A stretch of DNA of 64,000 nucleotides from Pseudoscleropodium purum. Taxonomy: Eukaryota; Streptophyta; Bryopsida; Hypnales; Brachytheciaceae. A program made the translations under genes and the position numbers. Below the pieces are notes generated by a model. That model saw nothing but the letters and a program-made list of their open reading frames with translations. It ran no database searches and was not told where the DNA came from. The stretch spans positions 8,804,001 to 8,868,000 of the forward strand of contig OZ017795.1 in the NCBI GenBank assembly GCA_963969395.1. The letters run 5' to 3'. This document shows, one piece after another, positions 1 through 13,400 of the stretch; within the stretch, counting starts at the first letter, position 1; every line of letters starts with the position of its first letter.

Positions 1-223
1 GTGCCTTGTACAGTTTGCTGTTTTCCGGTGTTTCCCTTGTTATCATCACTGAGGCAATGTTATCTTGTTGAATTCTACTCCGTAGTAGTTAGTGCAGTGT
101 AGCACATTTGCTTTCTTTTGTCCTCCATTTTTGTTTGTATTATTTTTTCAGGGAGCAGATTTTGTGAAGAAAACATATTCAGTATCAATTTTTCTGTTGG
201 TCTGGCAGGTCACTTTCTTGCAG
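1..223 (+). other. Intron of the SirB1-like gene (probable)
   Basis: The sequence is T-rich and has several possible AG acceptors (near 150, 208 and 223). An open frame runs from position 92 into the exon, but its residues do not resemble the SirB1 family until about position 224. I therefore read this stretch as intron, possibly with a small alternative exon at about 151-208. Confidence 0.5.
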
Positions 224-1190
224 GATGCTGAGGAGAGGTTATCTGTAGTTTATGGTTTACCAGTGGAAATCAATCCAGAATTCTTAAAGCACACGGATAT
301 TACCAACCGAGCCTTCTTGCTTCGCCTCCTATTTAACCTGAAACGAATCTATTTTGAACGGAAAGACCCTGTCAGGTAATACCAGATTCTCATTTACTTT
401 GCTCATGGATGATTAGAAGTTATTGCTATGGCTGGTGCTATTTTTAACTTCGTCCTACAAGTCTCTAGTTTTTTCTGTAATTTTTTCAATAATTTTCTAT
501 GCTTTCATCTGTCATCTGCAGCACTCTATGCATCATCGATTATCTGAAGATTGTTCGACCAGGTGTCATTGAAGAGGTACACGGATAAACTTCGATCTTG
601 GCTGATAAGTTGACAGTAATAGGCAAACATCATCTAGGGAAGGTGGTGAAGTCGCTAGGTTGCTTTTGAGCTTATCCCCGGAAACCCTTCCGCTTTTGTG
701 TGACAATTTGCTGTTGGTCTTGTGGTTTGTGCAGACCAGAGATTATGGAATATGCCTGTACCTTTTGAATCGTTTTTCTGAGGCAATACCTTGCCTGGAA
801 GCTTATATTCAGGTATGGCTATTTCGTGATGTCAGTTTCTAACGATACTTCATGAGTTTCAATTAGTTAAGTACACCTAGTTGTGACGCGACCCCTAAAA
901 GATATAAATATGTATGTACTCTGAACATGAGAGCCCTAATGTCGATTTTGGGTACCCTTGTAATGAGCACTTTAGAAATTTGTCGATTATTGCATACAAG
1001 TTTTAAATGAAACATGAATAGATGCATTGGAAGATGCTTGTTTGGATGCTTTTAGGTGTACGTACCATTTGGAATGATGAGCTACAGGTGCTGACTGTGA
1101 TGTTTTGTTACACAGGAAGCGCCAAGGGCAACAGATGCTGAATCTATGAGGTCACTTCTTACAAAAATGCGACGGGACAAAATGTCTTGA
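224..1190 (+). CDS. SirB1-like transglutaminase/TPR protein, 3' exons (partial)
   Basis: Four in-frame exons with GT-AG borders: 224-375, 522-576, 735-812 and 1116-1190, with stop TGA at 1188. They give 119 C-terminal residues. Visible motifs are ERLSVVYGLPVEI, then FLLRLLFNLKRIYFERKDP, then RDYGICLYLLNRFSEAIPCLEAYI, then APRATDAESMRSLLTKMRR. This order (NLKxIYxxRxD, RDxGxxLxxLxRxxEAxxxLExYL, APxAxDxxxxRxLLxxxR) is the C-terminal TPR half of SirB1/YchA family proteins, which in plants are usually organelle-targeted proteins of unclear biochemical role. The N-terminal transglutaminase-like half lies upstream of the window. The first exon could instead begin at 209, where another AG is in frame; 224 is chosen because a pyrimidine-rich tract directly precedes it. 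Exon phases agree throughout. The family call is firm, but the cellular role is only inferred from the family. Confidence 0.82.
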
Positions 1191-1700
1191 GGAGGAATTG
1201 TACCTGAGTTTCTCAGAGTTCTAAAATGACAGAAAATAGCGCCACATACATTTGGATGGAGCAATCGCAGCACTATCGTGGTGTAACATTTAGTGCACAG
1301 CACATTCTGAGTCATCTCCTGTATATACTGTATGAAGGCATGAATTTGACTGGCAGGTCACACGAGCATCCCTTACAAGAGGGAACCTGAAATGTAATGC
1401 TCTGCCACGGTGTGTTTGGACTAAGAATTTTTGAAACGACTGCACTTATGTTCTGAGTGAATTGGAAATTTTGTATTTTTGATGAGATTAGTGTTCATGT
1501 ATTGGAAATAACAAATTTTTTTGCATTTTTGGTTTTTCTCTGAGCACAACACCTATACTTGAAATATAAGATACAATTTTTGTGTTTCATTAGTTGCCCC
1601 ATCACAATAAGTGTGAATGTTGGTCTTCTTTGTCAAAAATTCATATAACAATAAAAGGAATTCTATAAATTTTGAAATTCAATCAATACCAAAATTTGGA
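1191..1700 (+). other. 3' untranslated/flanking region of the SirB1-like gene
   Basis: This is moderate-GC sequence directly after the stop codon, passing into AT-rich DNA. An AATAAA-like hexamer lies near 1650. The cleavage site cannot be placed from sequence alone, and no coding potential is seen. Confidence 0.4.
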
Positions 1701-4560
1701 AACATTAGATCATGAAACTAATAACAAAATAAAATTGTAGTTTGTAATAACATTTTAGTGAAACTCTTCAAACCTTTAAAATAATATTATAGTGATGGAA
1801 GATACATCTAAATTTCAATTGTAATTCTAGATTTTTCTCTTAAATGGATCAATTTATAAATGCATATTTTTGTTCTTGTAAGGTATAAATATCTGAATAT
1901 ATGATTAAGCATTTATTATTATTTATTGCCACCTTCTAAAGTGCGTTTTCTATTCCTTTTCAAATTGGTCTCTAAAAATGTCAACCATCTAAAACCTCAT
2001 AAAGGTATGGTAAATCTATTTTTTTTTTAAAACAAATCCAACTTTCCATTGGTACTTCAAAATCAAAAGTTCCTATCCAATATCTATTATTAATATCATT
2101 GATTATTGACAATGTTAAAATTCTTTAAAAATTCATGTATAAGAAAGTGACTTAATGGGAGCTACTTGACATAAATCATAGAAGATTAAAAAAAATTCAA
2201 ACAAAAGGTTTCATTTCTATTTTATTAAACAAAATAGAGGCTTCAAAAATCATATTTTTGAAATTTTGAATATTCCTAAAATATCATACGAATATTTAGA
2301 TTTTGAAAATATTTCTTAAAGCCCCTCTAATTATACTCTTTGAATGCTCTTATGTATCCAAATACACAAAGAATGTTCTTCCTTCAAGAAAAATGCTTTA
2401 ATAATAACACTAATTTAATATTCTTCTGAAATTGCTACAAAATTTTATATGGTTTATGCACCAGTTAACTGAAAAGTATCAAATCATTTAATAATTATTA
2501 AAATTTTAAAAATATTGAATACTCTTGGGGATGGCACTATCGAAAAACATAAGAACTATGTGCGATAAAATATAGGATCTAATATATTTATTCTACATTA
2601 AATTTGTATATAAATTATATATATTATAAGGCGCTTGAAAGTGTGAAACATGATTATATGCAATATAGGGTTATGTAAAATAGCATATACAAAAAAACAA
2701 TATTACGATAAAGAAAGGAATATAGGTTATAGAGGCTTTAACATTATAAATGGAGATGAAAAATTTACTTTTCTATTCTAGACACAATACTTCACAAATA
2801 TACTCAACTTCACTCTAGTGTATGTATTCAATATAGTATATTATATCTTATGCGTAATATCTAAAGTTTATGGTCCAATTATTGGATTGAATTGCTATTA
2901 AGAATGCATGGGAGGAAAAATATAGAGACCTCATATGAAATTGTGCCTTCTAAAATGTTTTATGTAATATAGATATAGTTTTTATTCAATATTTGATTTG
3001 TTCTTTTGTAACATTCATCATATTTGCCTTTCTTTTTGCTTGTTTCTTTCTTCTACATATGTGTTTTAAATAGCACTAACAGACTTGCTATGTACTTTGA
3101 CAATTTCAAGGTACTTTGAGTATATATTATAATCCACTTTACTAAGTAAATAACCCCTCATAAAATAGGATGTAATTGCATGCTATTGCATTTTCTAAGA
3201 TGGAGTGACCTCCTTGAGTGAATATTGTAGTGAATAATTGTGTAGGAGCTTTTTGTGGTATTTGTTTCTTTTTTTTTGCATGAAATCAATGTGCTTTTTA
3301 TTCATTATACATCTATGATAAAAAAAAAATTTTAATCAATATCTATTTTATGCTAAGAGTATCTTTAATTTTATAATAACTTCATTTCTTTTTAATGATA
3401 ATCATAAATTTTGAATATCTTTAAAAACAATAGTATTAAATTAGTATCATTTCTTCAAAAAAAACTCTAAGAAGTTCTCATGCATTTCAAAATTTGTTAC
3501 AACTAAGATAAACTAGCTTATGACATGCAAACTATCTATGATAGACACTTAGGGAATGATCCATTACAAGCTTGCATCAACCCAACATAGACTTTTTTCT
3601 ATAAACGAGATTTGGGCTACATTGGAAGCGCATGAAAAATAAATAAAATACGGTAGACAATAATATCTAAATTTGGAGTTTGGAAAACCAAGATATAATT
3701 CATTAGAAGCAATCTACAAAAGGCAAAAATATGTAATATGCCAAGAAAAAAAATGATTAAAAAAGAAAAAGAAAAATGAAAATAGCACAACAAGATATGA
3801 TGCATTTGCAATGGTAGTAGTGTCAAATTCTAATTCCAAAGATAGTATTGTATCTAATGAACATGATTATTTCTAAAACAAATGATGAAGTTTGTGCAAT
3901 ATTATTTTTCCAAAAAATAATTATCAAAAAAATAATCTATCCATTTATAGACATCTACAATATCACATTTGTCAATTTTATCCCCCAAAGTCCCAAGACC
4001 ATTTTTCCATTAAAAATCACTCAAAACTTTTGTTTTCAATGCAAACAACAAAAATTTTAAACATATTTTCTTTTATATATCCAACCATAAGATCTTGCAC
4101 TAGATTAATATGAGAATTTTTATAAAAAATTTCAAAAAATTTCAAAATATTGATGACAAGATATAATCATTTAAAGTGAAAAAAACAAGTTTTTTTGAAC
4201 CTAGTATAATCAGATTATAAGACTTTCAATTATCTTCATTTAAAATTCTTAGTACTATAGATTATAAATTTATACTTTTTATGTTGAAAAATTGAATTGA
4301 AGGTTAGAAAATAAAAATAAAAATATCCCTCCTTACAATTTTCAATCTTTAAAAAATTGTTAAGTTGAAGTAAGTGCAAGAGAGAAGGAAAAACTAAATT
4401 GTTCATAGCACTTAGATGGAATTGAAACACACTAGTTCCAACAACAAGATTGTTCTATAAAAAACAACTAAACCATGTGCAATTTATTTTTTAAATTGTT
4501 AAAATGGAATTAAAAAATGAATCCAATATTTTTTTCAAGGATTTGCTAAGATTGCCCACA
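1700..4560. other. AT-rich intergenic DNA
   Basis: Very AT-rich sequence with many short A and T runs and stop codons in all frames. I see no gene, RNA gene, tandem array or recognisable transposon end here. Short open frames of 60-73 codons are low-complexity (Phe/Ile/Lys/Asn rich) and are not supported as genes. Confidence 0.6.
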
Positions 4561-4839
4561 AAACAAGAAGCTTCATAACTTTCACATTATTCATCCAAAC
4601 GGAATGAATCAAATCTTCCTATGTACACAAAAATATAATCTATAAGAAATAAATTTATAAAAGTTTTTTGGAATTATTTTGCTATCCTACCTTCTTGAAA
4701 AAAAAGTCTATGGGTACCTTCTTGAACCTTCAAGAATACCCTAAAGGGTTCAAAAACTTACCAATGATCTCGATTTCATAGTTTCAAAAATCTTGCCAAC
4801 AATCAAGATTATAAGTCCTTTCTAGAACCTTGAAGAGTC

Positions 4840-5100
4840 TCTTAAGGGGATCCTTGGGACATTAGGGGTTAATCCCTAAAGGACTGAATGGTTGTTGAAC
4901 ATATGCATGTGATTTCATGTAGGTGTGTATGAAGTCAATTTTTAACAAATGTTCTTTAAATTTTGACACAAGGTATGAACATATGTCCCCTTAGTGAAAA
5001 TGTAAATTTTTTTTTTGATTGGGTGCCCAAATTAAAGGTCATAGTACCTAGAATTTTGGAGGGAAGTTAGAGCTTTTTAAATAGCATGTACAAATTATAG
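4840..5100. mobile_element. Back-to-back TTAA transposon ends, with a dispersed repeat
   Basis: A single TTAA at 4869-4872 is flanked by two inverted copies of the same terminal motif. Reading left on the minus strand it is CCCCTAATGTCCC; reading right it is TCCCTAAAGGAC. Both match the ends of the TTAA-flanked family found at 40-55 kb. The right-hand side (about 4920-5100) also reappears in inverted orientation at about 25210-25390, sharing a block around GACACAAGGT(A/G)TGAACAT. This looks like two elements abutting one target site, or an element and its inverted neighbour. Internal sequence is too decayed to define full lengths. Confidence 0.45.
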
Positions 5101-8100
5101 AGGACTAAAGCTAGAAGACACAAGGATGAGTTGACACTTCAAATTTTTGCTAGGACCAAAATGAATTACAAAAAAAGAAAAAAGAGTTTGTTTGATGACT
5201 AGGATTTTGGATTTTGTTGCCAATAGCAATAATATCCAAAAAGTTGTTATACATCTCAATTTATACCATTACCAATAGGAGTTTCATTGACTTCCACTCT
5301 CTTACCCATTGTGACCTCCCAATTTGTCACTTGGAATTCACTATTTTATTTTATTTTTTTACAATTTCAAAATATGTTTACTATGCAAAGGAGTGAGAGA
5401 TTTTTTAAGACTAAAAATGTCTTTCTAAAACCAATAGTGCAGTCCATTTTTTATTTTGGAGTCTTTCTTCAAAAGTCAGTTTTTGACCAACGTAATAAAT
5501 AGAAAATTAAAGGATTAGGATGAAAATCCTAAGTAACAAGTTTACTATTAGGAAAAAGAGAAGGGGAGTGCCTTTGTAAAAGTATATGATATCTAGGCAC
5601 CCATTCCCCCCTCAAAACCACCCTTTTGATCACATTGTTGACACTTTGACTCTATTGGGTTCATTTTAGTGAATTTTTTACCATTTTGAGCCAAATTTGC
5701 CAAACAGTTGTTTTAGAGCCTTATTACTCCATTTTTGTTGTTTTCTAAGCTTTCTTTGATGGGCATTGGGGTCCCTTCAAAATTTGTCTTTTTTGCTTGT
5801 TTTTAACATTTTTCTTAAATTTTTTTGTGTTTTGGTACGAATCCTAAAGACCATCCCATTGTATATGGCAAGTTTGTTTGTAGAACACTGTAGTCTTTTA
5901 TTTTGTCCCAAACTCCATCTTTTGGTAAGAATTTCATTCATTGTGAAATCTCCAAGAGATTGTGGATTGTTGTTTAATATTTGTGGTAATTTCTTTGTAT
6001 TTGAAATTTTTGTCTAAACTTTATGTCATGTTTTGTAATCTAAGTGTTATATTAATATGTATCAACTTATCCCTTTCCGATTTGTTTTAGCATTTTTTTT
6101 GTTCCTAAAAGCATAGCAAAGCCTTAAAACCTAGATGTAAAAACTAAGCCTACCCAACTTTGGAAAATAAATCTATTTAATTTGTCTTGTGTATATGAGG
6201 ACTTAGAAATTGTGTGTCTTTGTGGTCATTTATTGTTATTTTTTTCCAAATTTTTCTTTGTTGGATGCCAAATGGTAAAGCTTTAACTTTAAAGCATTTG
6301 AGGTTTGGGATCACTTAGTATCTAGTCCTTGTGCTTGAGAGAATAGAACAAGGAAAGAATGAGAAATAAAAGAAATCAAATGAAGGAAGAAAAGAAGACA
6401 AAATTTCCTTTGTTTAAATTTAAAAAACATAGCTAAAGTTACAAATTAGATCCAAACCTTTTAGAAAAGTTTTTATTTTGAATTTAGTTTCAAATTCTTG
6501 TAAAGGATCTTTGGGGCTTTTTGAAAATGCATGGTACTTAGAAAATAGACTTAAAACCACATAAGATAAAGAAGATTAAGCTAAGAATGAAGAATAGATG
6601 AACCTAAGGAGATTGTATCCATCTAACTCAAAATTTAGTATTTAAGTGTTAGATTCTAAGTTAAGATTGAAGAAAAATTTCAAGTCAAATTGAATATAGG
6701 AGTCAATAGAAAACAATGGATGAAGTTTAAATTGCCATCCAAAGGCTAAACTTCATTCGGTCATAACTTTTTTTAGGAATGTTAGATTTTTATGAATTGT
6801 ATGTTTTTGGAAATAGAACCATATTATCTTTTACTTAGATTTGATAAAATAGGAGTATAATTTCTTTACCAAAAATCACAATGACCTTGATTGGTTTGGC
6901 CAGTACATTAGAAATTGTGTTTAAAGTTAGGTTTTGTTGGTTATTTTACAAGTTATGTCACTTAAAAGATTAGAAAAGATTTGTTTCTTGAAACGCACAA
7001 TGAATGATGCTTAGACACCCAATTAACATAAAAACTTACATGAAACTAGAACTTGGTTGTACCCATTTAGATGTCAAGAGTGAACATCGAAATGCTCACA
7101 CCCACATGGGTGCCATTCACTTCTATTCTCTCGACACCATATTCTCTACTTTCTTGTTGTTAAATATCAAGATCGCTAAGCGAGTTTGTTGGAGTTTGCT
7201 TGTCATTAGTTATGCAGGTTTGGTATGATGGATGCTGGATGCTGGATGTTGTTGTACCGTGAGCAGTTTTGGGTTTGTTAATGCGGTGAACACATCCATT
7301 GCCAAATAAATTTAAGTATGCTTTGCTTAGATCTGCGTTGTGTGCTTGTGGTTTGTTTCTTTCTAGCTGTGTGAAAGAATGACTCCATGTGTGCTTCCCA
7401 GTCTTTGGAATGTGAATTTGTGGTATACCATGATTTGAAATTACAATTGCCTGAAAGGTGCATCTTCAATTTAGGGTTCAAGTTTTTGGTTGCATGCCAT
7501 GTTTTGAAACTGTTATGCATGTGAATTGAAGGATGATCAGATGTGGAAGGAAGGAGTCCTTGCAACTGGAAAAACTAAGGTAGGAGGTTAAAAAGCACCC
7601 ATGTTCTAAAAGTGCCCACCTCCACAAATGTACACTGCATATACATGTAGCTTTTTGTAGCCTTCAGCAGTATACAATGTACATTTTAAGGGGTAGATGC
7701 TTCTAGAGCCCTATGTCATATCCACTTCAAAATTTCATAACTAATTCTACAAAAATCCAAAAAATATGAAACGACTTGCGTTACATGACAATGCCACTTG
7801 TCTATCAGGAAAAATTTACTGAAAAATATTTCAAGAAGTTACACCTCCTCAAAAATCAGTTCCAAAAAAATTAAAATCTACTACCTTAGTGAAAGAGTTT
7901 AGAAGAGCACGGGTTCAAGAGCAATACAATTGCTGATATTTTCAAAGAGAAGGGGAACAAGAATAATGGATAGTAGTTGTGGTGTAGTATAGATGACAGT
8001 TGTGATATTGGTGAGCATCAAGTTAATTTGTCATACTAGTGATCTTCTTGTTTTTATATAGGAATAATAGTGACTTATTGTTCTATGTTACCTTTGTGAA

Positions 8101-9400
8101 CTTTTCTCTTCAAAATACATTATTATATGTCTGAAATCTACTATGCTTGGTCAAATGCTCAATTAGACATAATTGTAATAACTTGTTTGATTGACTTCTC
8201 CATTTATTTATTTTTAGATGACTTCAAAGTTGTGGGGATGTTGATCATGGTGAAGTTAAGAGAAGGAAAACATTTGTTGGCATTATTATTGAGAGAGATT
8301 ACTTTAAGTCTAAAATTTTCTACAATATTGCAAGTATAGATTAATAGTAGCATGTTGATATTGAAGAATATTTTTTCAATCTACTCTCATTTGTCATTCT
8401 AAAATTGGTGATAAGCTTCCTATGTATTGTAGAATATTATTTGTATCATTATTAAGGAAATGAATACACCATAGGTAAGAGAGTGATTTGGGAGAGATTG
8501 CTTAGCATTGTAGAGAGATTCTTGGATACAAGAATTAAATCTCTTGAGATTATTTGTTTATCATTATATATGAATTTCAATAAGTACACTTTCAAAGTAA
8601 GAGGTTGTAAGCCACTATTTGTGACAATCTCATTCCCATTAAAAAATGAGTGACTGTCAACAATGAATCAAATTATGTTGACATTATTTGCCATTAGGTT
8701 CAATAAAGTTTATAAATAAATATGTTGTTACTGATACATGGGACAATCTTTGGTATGCAACTCTTATCGTATATGCAAGGGTCCTTAGCATTGAAACGAC
8801 TTCGAGGATAGCTTTTGTAAGAATTATATCAAATAAAAAAACCAAAATGTCAAGTGAAGACTAAATAAAATAAATTGAGAGGTTGAAAATTTTGGATTGT
8901 ATATTTATTAAGAAAAAACTTTACAATACATATGTAGAATTGAATCACCTATGCATAGTTTTTTAAATCATGGTAATTGAGTTACCTATGCATAGTTCTC
9001 AAAATACAATTACCATGAATTTTTCTAACTAAAAGATTTTGCTTGACCCATATTGATCATATAGGTCTTCCTATTTTTTAAGAAGGTTTAGAAACACAAT
9101 CAATCAAGGGCTAGTTGCAATAGCGAGAGAATTGTAGCCAATCACAATGTGGGACAACTACGTTGTAATTGATCACTATTCATCTCTACCTACACGTATA
9201 GAGAGCAACCTTCACTACCAAAATAGAAGAGGTGATAAAGAATGGGTCGACATTTTCTAAGAATCTTTTAATGAAGCCACGACAATCACCAAACACTTGC
9301 ATCCATAAAAACAAAAATGGAAGTTGTTCGTGACCACAATGATGCTATTTGTTGCCACTTGGCCTACCAACAAAAAAGAAAAAGAGCATAGTGGGTAGGC
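5100..9400. other. AT-rich intergenic DNA
   Basis: No gene is supported. A slightly GC-richer patch lies at about 7000-7600 and contains a short direct repeat (GATGCTG, three units, near 7230-7245). No coding pattern with consistent splice sites emerges on either strand. The rest resembles decayed repeats. Confidence 0.55.
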
Positions 9401-10404
9401 GAGGCCCCCTTGTTCTTCCATTTGGAGGTAGACGTTGGATTGATGACGCTCTTAACGGGTTCTGAAAAGTACAAGACAGGCAGGAAAGTTAGGTACAGTA
9501 CGTATGTCAGCTATCCCGTCCACGACAAACCACAAAAGGGCAAAAAGAAAACCTCCAGTCAGTCCCGTGCTCTCTGCTCTCTGCCCTCTGCCCGCCTGTC
9601 TGCCCGGCCGACATTTCTTTTCCAGTCGCTCTCATCTTTCCCATGCCCGCCTTTGTGGGCGCGCCCGCCCGAGGCTGCTTGGTCCCGTAGTCCGCTGGCG
9701 ATGCGCGCTCCCGCCTGATGTGTGTGTGGTGGGGGGAAGCCGATTGGGGCCTCCCTGCTTGATGCCTGGACTCACGGGCAAATGCCTTGTGATGTTGTGA
9801 AGTAGTACATTACTCCCAATTCGGCTGTGTACATTTTCGCTTCTTTCAGCACTTTTGACTCGGTCTTTCATATCCAAGGGAGACATACGTAGCCAGGGGC
9901 ACGACAGTAGGAGTAGCAGTTCATGATCAAAATCCCGCCACAGCAGCCAGCAGCCCCGGAAGAAGACCATTAATAAGTCACTGGAAGGAGCCCTTGTTTG
10001 TTTCGGATTCTGTGCAGCAGGCGCGCGCTTCACGCGACTTGAATCATTCGATTGGGCTCACTTGGCAGGAGTTTTTTCTTTTTTTCTAGAGAATGTTTCA
10101 ACGGATGCAGAGATGAGTAGCAAGAGGGGTCACTGTCAGAGGGGTCACAGTCCTTGTACGGAAGTCTACCGGATTGATGCGTTTTTGAGGGGAGCGTATG
10201 ATTTGAATGCGAGTTTTGGCTGATTTTGGTGCACTGGATTTGCTGGGAGAGAGCCTTTTTGGAGGCATTGCGAGAGGAGTGGGAAAGAAACCCCACGCAC
10301 TTGGGAGTGGGATAATCTAGGGTTAGCGGCATTCTCGGATCTTTAAGGCAATGCAATGAGGGAGACGATTTGAGTGTGTATCCGAAGTGCAATTGCAAGC
10401 AATA
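9400..10404 (+). promoter_or_regulatory. Promoter and 5' leader region of the ARK kinesin gene
   Basis: Base composition rises sharply from AT-rich to GC-richer at about 9400. The stretch 9555-9660 is pyrimidine-rich with CTCTCTGC/CTGCCC repeats, which suits a plant core-promoter pyrimidine patch or leader. Two AACGG cores, TAACGG at 9453 and CAACGG at 10099, resemble the core of mitosis-specific activator (MSA) elements bound by MYB3R factors in G2/M genes; their use here is inference. No convincing TATA box was found, so the start of transcription is unknown. Confidence 0.45.
10207..10320 (+). other. Upstream ORF in the ARK leader (37 codons)
   Basis: ATG at 10207 opens a frame of 37 codons ending in TAG at 10318-10320, 84 bases before the main start. 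The peptide begins MRVLADFGALDLLGES. A second, minimal upstream frame (ATG CGT TTT TGA) lies at 10177-10188. If the transcript starts upstream of these, scanning ribosomes would meet them before the kinesin ATG. Nothing shows that the peptide itself is conserved. Confidence 0.3.
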
Positions 10405-13400
10405 ATGGCATTCTCATCAGGCCATAAGAACGGGGTTCCGGCGTTGGCCCCGCGCACCAAGCCCGGTTCTGCGTCGCCCACATCTTCGACAACAACAGCT
10501 TCGCCTCCTGTGCGCCCGAAATCCGCGTCGCCTTCGCCTTCTAGCAACCACCACCGGCGCTCCACCAGTGGCTCAACGAATGGCGGTCCCGGAGGTAACA
10601 GAACATCTACTCGCACTTCAAAAATATTCCGCTCGAAATTTGAATAATATCTCCGGGTTCATGTTCTTCCGCAAAACTCCTATCGAAACTGCAAACTCAC
10701 TTTCTTCCCTAAGCATTGTACTTAATGACCTGCATTGCCCAATCTCTTGCTACATGAAGAAAGAGGATTGCAATGTAATTTTATTCCGGTGCAAGAGGCA
10801 CTGCACTTTATGTCGTATCCTAGGTCATTAATCCCTATTTGATTGCTGTGGAAAAGCGTAACGAAGAAGGTTAGGATATGGTATCCCCGGGGCCCCCCAT
10901 ACTAGGACCGTGTCGTACTTTGGTTAACTGCCTGAGTGTGTCAACCCTAGGTATCATCTGGAAGCCTATATTTGATACAAATTTGTAAAAGGAGAGTGAA
11001 ATTGTGGGCAATGTGGGCACCATCATAAAAGAAATAATTTTGAGGTAAAACCTGTGAGATTGTTATCTGAGTCTTTGGTTACTTCGGTCGTGTGGCTCAC
11101 AGTTCCCAATCGGGTCCGGGTTGCGGTTCGGTTACGACCTCGAAATGCGGAGGAGCTGCAAGCAGATGTTGATTTTGCGGATTGTGTTGAGTTGCAACCA
11201 GAGGTTAGTTTTGGGGTCACTATTGCCGTTCCTTTCTTGCCAAGAGTAGAACTTATTTCTGTGGCATTACTGTGGTACAATAATGCTGCTAGGAGTTAAT
11301 CATGTCTGTTTTGGCTTATTTTCAGCTTAAGAGATTGAAGCTACGAAAGAATAATTGGGACTGCGAGACCTATCAGTTCGATGAAGTCCTTACGGAGACC
11401 TCTTCACAGAAACGTGTCTATGAGGTGGTGGCCAAGCCGGTCGTTGAGGTAGGCACATTCTCCACTAGCGTGATAGAAGAAGAAGGCTACCCTAATTAAT
11501 ATTTATTTTTTGGCTCTCTCAAATTTCTACAAACGGATATACCCTAATTTGTTCTTGTAGCACAATTTGGGGAATTATGCTGCTTGTTTGTTTACCGAAG
11601 AATGCTTACTGTGGTTTTTGTTAGCTGCAGCAATACAATGTTCATGGCAAAACTGTGACATGTAGGTTCTTGTAAATTGTTAATTTATTTGTATGCCTGT
11701 GTGTTCCAGAGCGTTCTTGAAGGTTACAATGGAACCGTCATGGCTTATGGACAGACTGGTACCGGGAAGACTTTCACATTGGGGAGATTAGGGGAGGAAG
11801 ATTGCGCGGATCGAGGTATCATGGTCCGTGCTATGGAGGACATCCTGGCCAATGTGATCCCAGGCGACGACACTGTCACAGTCTCATATTTGCAGGTATC
11901 AGTTGTGTTCCTTACTTTTAGTTTGAAGGATGCTGTTGTTGTCACTGCTACACTCTGATTCTGGTGCTTTACCTGCTTAGGGTTTTTGAGGTTATCCTTT
12001 TCATAGGATGCTTTGGTTAGTTTGTGTGTAATGATCTGGAGTCTGTTCTCCATCGATCAATGCTTGCTTTAGATTTCATTGAATTGGAGAAGTATGATGC
12101 GTCTTTTCAGTAGTATATTTTCAATAACGATAGTTGAACTTAAGACATTTGTGTAATTACCAGTTTCTTACATGGATGTTCTTGTATTGGCCTCTTTGCT
12201 TCATGTAGCTGTACATGGAGTCGGTGCAAGATCTGTTAGCTCCAGAGAGAGACAACATATCTATTCAAGAGGACCCAAAGACCGGTGATGTATCAGTTCC
12301 TGGTGCTACTCAGATTCAACTACTTGATCAGACCAGCTTTGTACGGTTGCTGGATGTTGGAGAGGCAAACCGATTTGCTGCTAATACTAAGCTTAACACG
12401 GAATCGTCACGTAGTCATGCCCTTTTACTGGTGAGCAAAGAACCCCACCCTGATCCTGCTTTGTTAGTGATTCTTGTTTATTGGATGTCGCAACCAGTTC
12501 TGATCTGTTGGAATGTTGTGGTTTGAGGTGAATCAAGGTCTCAGTGCTGAATCCTATCTCCAGGGAGAAGTTGATGTTTTCGCTTTCCTTGACATGCTTC
12601 TTTGTGCAGGTGCAAGTAAAGAAAACTGTCAAATCTAAAGCTGGAGACATTAGCACAAATGAGAATGGAAATAGCAGCCCGATAATGACGAAGGGACTTC
12701 GAGCTCCAACTATTCGGAGAAGTAAACTTCTTATAGTTGATCTTGCCGGATCAGAGCGAGTAGACAAATCCGGTACTTGACATTTCTGAAATATCTCTAT
12801 TCTTTTTATGAATAGATCTATTGGAGTATAACGTAGTGGTTTGTGATCCTGCCTTTCTGATTCCTAGCCATCTTAACTCACACTGTTGCTCGGAGCAGGA
12901 AGCGAGGGCCACACCTTAGAAGAAGCAAAATCAATCAACCTATCTTTGACAGCGTTGGGGAAGTGTATTAATGCTCTTGCTGAGAATAGTTCCCATGTTC
13001 CAATACGCGACTCAAAGTTAACAAGGCTGCTTCGAGACTCGTTTGGAGGTATTAGCGTACCTTTTGTTTCGGGGCTGTGGGGTCTTGGAGAAGGCAGCGC
13101 TTGGCAGTGGTGCTGGAATTTGACTGCACTTGCCAGTATTATGTGCTTCATCTTGCTTTGTAGTAGATTGTACTGACTTCACCAGTCTCGGTGCTTTGAA
13201 GTAGGTGAAATGTATCTGTGTTGTAGATTGGTGTGAGCATGAGTCTGAAGTTTTCAAGATAAGGAGTTTGAAAAGAGTTAAGTTACATGGTGATATTTTT
13301 TGGGCAGGTACTGCAAGAACTTCGTTGATTGTGACAATCGGACCATCACCTCGACATAGAGGAGAAACTTCCAGCACAATCTTGTTTGGCCAGCGTGTGA

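Noticed and set aside
3617..6017. Open frames of 60-83 codons on both strands
   Set aside because: Low-complexity Phe/Ile/Lys/Leu-rich translations of AT-rich DNA, with no domain or splice pattern.
9410..10398. Open frames of 98-133 codons around the ARK promoter
   Set aside because: They overlap on both strands and reflect GC-rich composition; no recognisable motif, and the ARK start lies just downstream.
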